Source of the DNA: SIG701 sp045544955
Lineage (GTDB): Bacteria; Bacillota; Clostridia; Oscillospirales; CAG-272
NCBI GenBank assembly: GCA_045544955.1
Contig: JAZPZY010000010.1
Location: 1-7,081, forward strand
Length of the DNA stretch: 7,081 bases
Direction of reading: 5' to 3'
A model generated the notes under the pieces. It was not told where the DNA came from. It made no database searches and saw only the letters and a program-made list of their open reading frames with translations. A program made the translations under genes and the position numbers. Shown piece by piece: positions 5,643-7,081 of the stretch; the first letter of the stretch is position 1, and the number at the start of each line of letters is the position of its first letter.

Positions 5643-5775
5643 AGAGGCTCCCTTGTGAAAAGGAAGCTGTCAGCGAAGCTGACTGAGGGATTGTTTTTAT
5701 GAGAAATTTAGTTCTTACAATCCCTCCGTCACGGCTACGCCGCGCTACCTCCCTTTACACAAGTGAGGCTTTTTG
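5643..5775. repeat. MITE-like palindromic repeat with cruciform arms
   Basis: Two arms form an imperfect inverted repeat. The inner ends GAGGGATTGT (5685-5694) and ACAATCCCTC (5717-5726) pair perfectly over 10 bp. The outer CTTGTG (5652-5657) and CACAAG (5758-5763) also pair, flanked by AAAAGG/CCTTTA and GAGGC-type ends. Each arm holds a private hairpin: GTCAGC-gaa-GCTGAC (5669-5683) on the left and CGGC-tac-GCCG (5732-5742) on the right. Similar GAGGGATTGT/ACAATCCCTC elements recur between genes in gut Clostridia, as I recall. No coding capacity is seen, so it would depend on a transposase elsewhere. Exact ends and target duplication were not resolved. Confidence 0.7.
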
Positions 5776-5841
5776 TTTGCCTGCAAGTGCGCACTTACTC
5801 GCCACCAATCGTGATTGTGCGATAGAGAACAATTTGAATAG

Positions 5842-5884
5842 AATACCGCCGAGAATTACCTTTTTGGTAACAGTCGGCGGTATT
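5842..5884 (-). terminator. Long two-part hairpin after the HTH regulator gene
   Basis: A perfect 11-bp outer stem (AATACCGCCGA 5842-5852 with TCGGCGGTATT 5874-5884) encloses a second stem (TTACC 5856-5860, GGTAA 5866-5870). It begins four bases past the stop of the minus-strand gene at 5888, the position of a terminator. The T-run is better on the plus strand (TATTTATTTA), so it could act in both directions or as an mRNA 3' end block. Confidence 0.6.
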
Positions 5885-5887
5885 TAT

Positions 5888-7081
5888 TTAACTCTTCACA
5901 ACGCAAATGGCAGGTTTTTCATTGTCTCCAACCACTTTTATCCAATCCATTTCAAACAACTTACTTACTAACTTGTCTGTTGAATAGAAGCGGTAAACAA
6001 ATGCTCCAACGTATTCTGCGGTTTTGCGGATATGTGAAGGAGCAAGATCCGCAGTAATATTTGCGGCAAGCTCGGCAGTTTTTCGGTTCAAGTCAGAAAC
6101 AATGGTGATGCACTCATGGAGCATTTTTCGAAGTTCATCATATTCTTGGCTCGACCAAACAGCAAAATTTGCCTTGCCATTCTTTGCGTAGCTAAGATCA
6201 TCAAGCACTTTCTGCCAATCCTTCGGCAAATACTCAAAGCAATCAACTGCTGTGCAAACAATGGGATCGGTCATTTGTCCTTCAAAGTGCTGTGCATTTA
6301 GTGTTTGTCGGAAATTCATTGCGATAACACTTCCGCGCCCATCACTTGCCGGGCAACCATTGTAAATACCTTGAATACCTCTTGGTAATTTATCTCCAAC
6401 AACGTTCTCGGTACTTCTGCCCCAAATAATACCGTGTCCGCCACCACCGTTTACAAGTGAATACGGTCCGTCTTTGGGCAATTCGCCGTAATCCTTTTCA
6501 AGATCGTTTTCGGTATCAATCAATGAATAATGTAAACACAAAAGAAGCTTTTGCCAATGCGCGAGATTGGCGTTTGCAAATCGGTTTCCAAAGCGAGCAT
6601 CGAACTCATCAGCTACAGCAATAAACTTTTGTGCGCTTTCCTCGGTAAGTTCTTTCAGTTTTCCATCAATCGTTTTTGTGCAATCAAGCGTAAAAATCGG
6701 AATGTTCGTCAGATACTTTCCATTGTTGCAAACAAGATACTGACGGTCAACGAGCAATTTGATCTCGTCCTCAAGGTAAGGGAGCGCAACCCCGAGCTCG
6801 ATACTGATTTCTTGAATTGTTACCGGGCTGTAATATGCCGCGAGTAAAATGTTTCCTTTGATCTTTCTTCTTTGAAAATCACGATATTCGCGATCATCAC
6901 CCGCTTTTGTTCCCCAAAAATCGATCTCAAAAATATTGGGGCGATAGCTCTTTTCTCCGTATAGTCTTTCCATATTCATACCCTCTCTGATAATCTTTCT
7001 TGCACGGAACAAATAGTACTTCACCATTTCCGTGCTGATCTGTAATTTTTTGGCTACTTCGGAACAGGAGAGATTTTCAAT
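5888..7081 (-). CDS. Sigma-region-4-like HTH regulator with long C-terminal domain (partial, runs off the right edge)
   Basis: The frame is open to the window edge: 18 codons precede the ATG at 7027 without a stop, so the start lies outside. The visible beginning (LSCSEVAKKLQISTEMVKYY, then LFRARKIIRE) is a helix-turn-helix like region 4 of ECF/sigma-70 factors, where xxVKxxLxRARKxL is typical. Cutting at 7027 would split this helix pair. After YRPNIFEIDFWG comes a probable winged helix, about visible residues 75-130 (GNILLAAYYSPVTIQEIS, then ELGVALPYLEDEIKLL). The remaining ~265 residues have a glycine-rich NGGGGHGIIWG motif (211-221) and no recognised catalytic site. There is no membrane segment. 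The likely role is transcriptional control by a sigma-like protein with a sensing domain. Target and signal are unknown. The family is recalled from Clostridia, not searched. Confidence 0.8.
   Translation of the reverse strand: MENLSCSEVAKKLQISTEMVKYYLFRARKIIREGMNMERLYGEKSYRPNIFEIDFWGTKAGDDREYRDFQRRKIKGNILLAAYYSPVTIQEISIELGVALPYLEDEIKLLVDRQYLVCNNGKYLTNIPIFTLDCTKTIDGKLKELTEESAQKFIAVADEFDARFGNRFANANLAHWQKLLLCLHYSLIDTENDLEKDYGELPKDGPYSLVNGGGGHGIIWGRSTENVVGDKLPRGIQGIYNGCPASDGRGSVIAMNFRQTLNAQHFEGQMTDPIVCTAVDCFEYLPKDWQKVLDDLSYAKNGKANFAVWSSQEYDELRKMLHECITIVSDLNRKTAELAANITADLAPSHIRKTAEYVGAFVYRFYSTDKLVSKLFEMDWIKVVGDNEKPAICVVKS

Noticed and set aside
7025..7027. ATG at 7025-7027 as the true start of the HTH regulator
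   Set aside because: The frame continues open to the window edge, and the codons before it complete a helix-turn-helix that this start would cut in half.
1..7081. CRISPR array, tRNA or rRNA genes, transposase genes
   Set aside because: No regularly spaced direct repeats, no cloverleaf or rRNA-like sequence, and no transposase motif were seen on either strand.

Overview
The window looks like chromosomal DNA of an anaerobic, Gram-positive Clostridia-type bacterium, probably close to Ruminococcaceae/Oscillospiraceae. The reasons are a two-iron superoxide reductase, strong GGAGG-type ribosome binding sites, near-consensus housekeeping promoters with 17-bp spacers, and a palindromic repeat of a kind I associate with gut Clostridia. 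The assignment rests on gene content and style, not on a database match.

Layout. (1) 1-1775: a divergent pair. On the minus strand is a cation diffusion facilitator (CDF) metal exporter with a duplicated cytosolic tail. On the plus strand is desulfoferrodoxin (superoxide reductase). The latter has a perfect TTGACA-17-TATAAT promoter with a PerR-box-like palindrome just downstream, so this is plausibly an oxidative-stress and metal-homeostasis locus. (2) 1776-3814: an AT-rich accessory patch on the plus strand. Two small genes (228 and 101 codons) appear to form an operon with its own promoter and terminator. A second promoter follows; its predicted transcript first crosses a ~45-codon scrap of an Rhs/YD-repeat protein and then reads a 126-codon gene, closed by a strong terminator. 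The 101-codon protein resembles small immunity proteins of polymorphic-toxin loci, and the Rhs scrap lies directly before the third gene. I read the patch as the eroded remains of an Rhs toxin locus that kept immunity-like genes and lost its toxin. (3) 3845-5504: a minus-strand glycoside hydrolase family 3 enzyme of the NagZ type, with its own promoter. (4) 5505-5887: a ~380-base gap holding a weak terminator-like hairpin, a ~133-bp cruciform repeat (MITE-like) and a long hairpin after the next gene. (5) 5888-7081: a minus-strand regulator whose reading frame stays open to the window edge. The visible start is a sigma-region-4-like helix-turn-helix, followed by a probable winged helix and a long uncharacterised domain.

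The most notable points are the Rhs deletion scar with orphan immunity-like genes, the PerR-like operator on the superoxide reductase promoter, and the HTH-fused regulator running off the right edge. No RNA genes, CRISPR array, transposase or attachment site could be supported.
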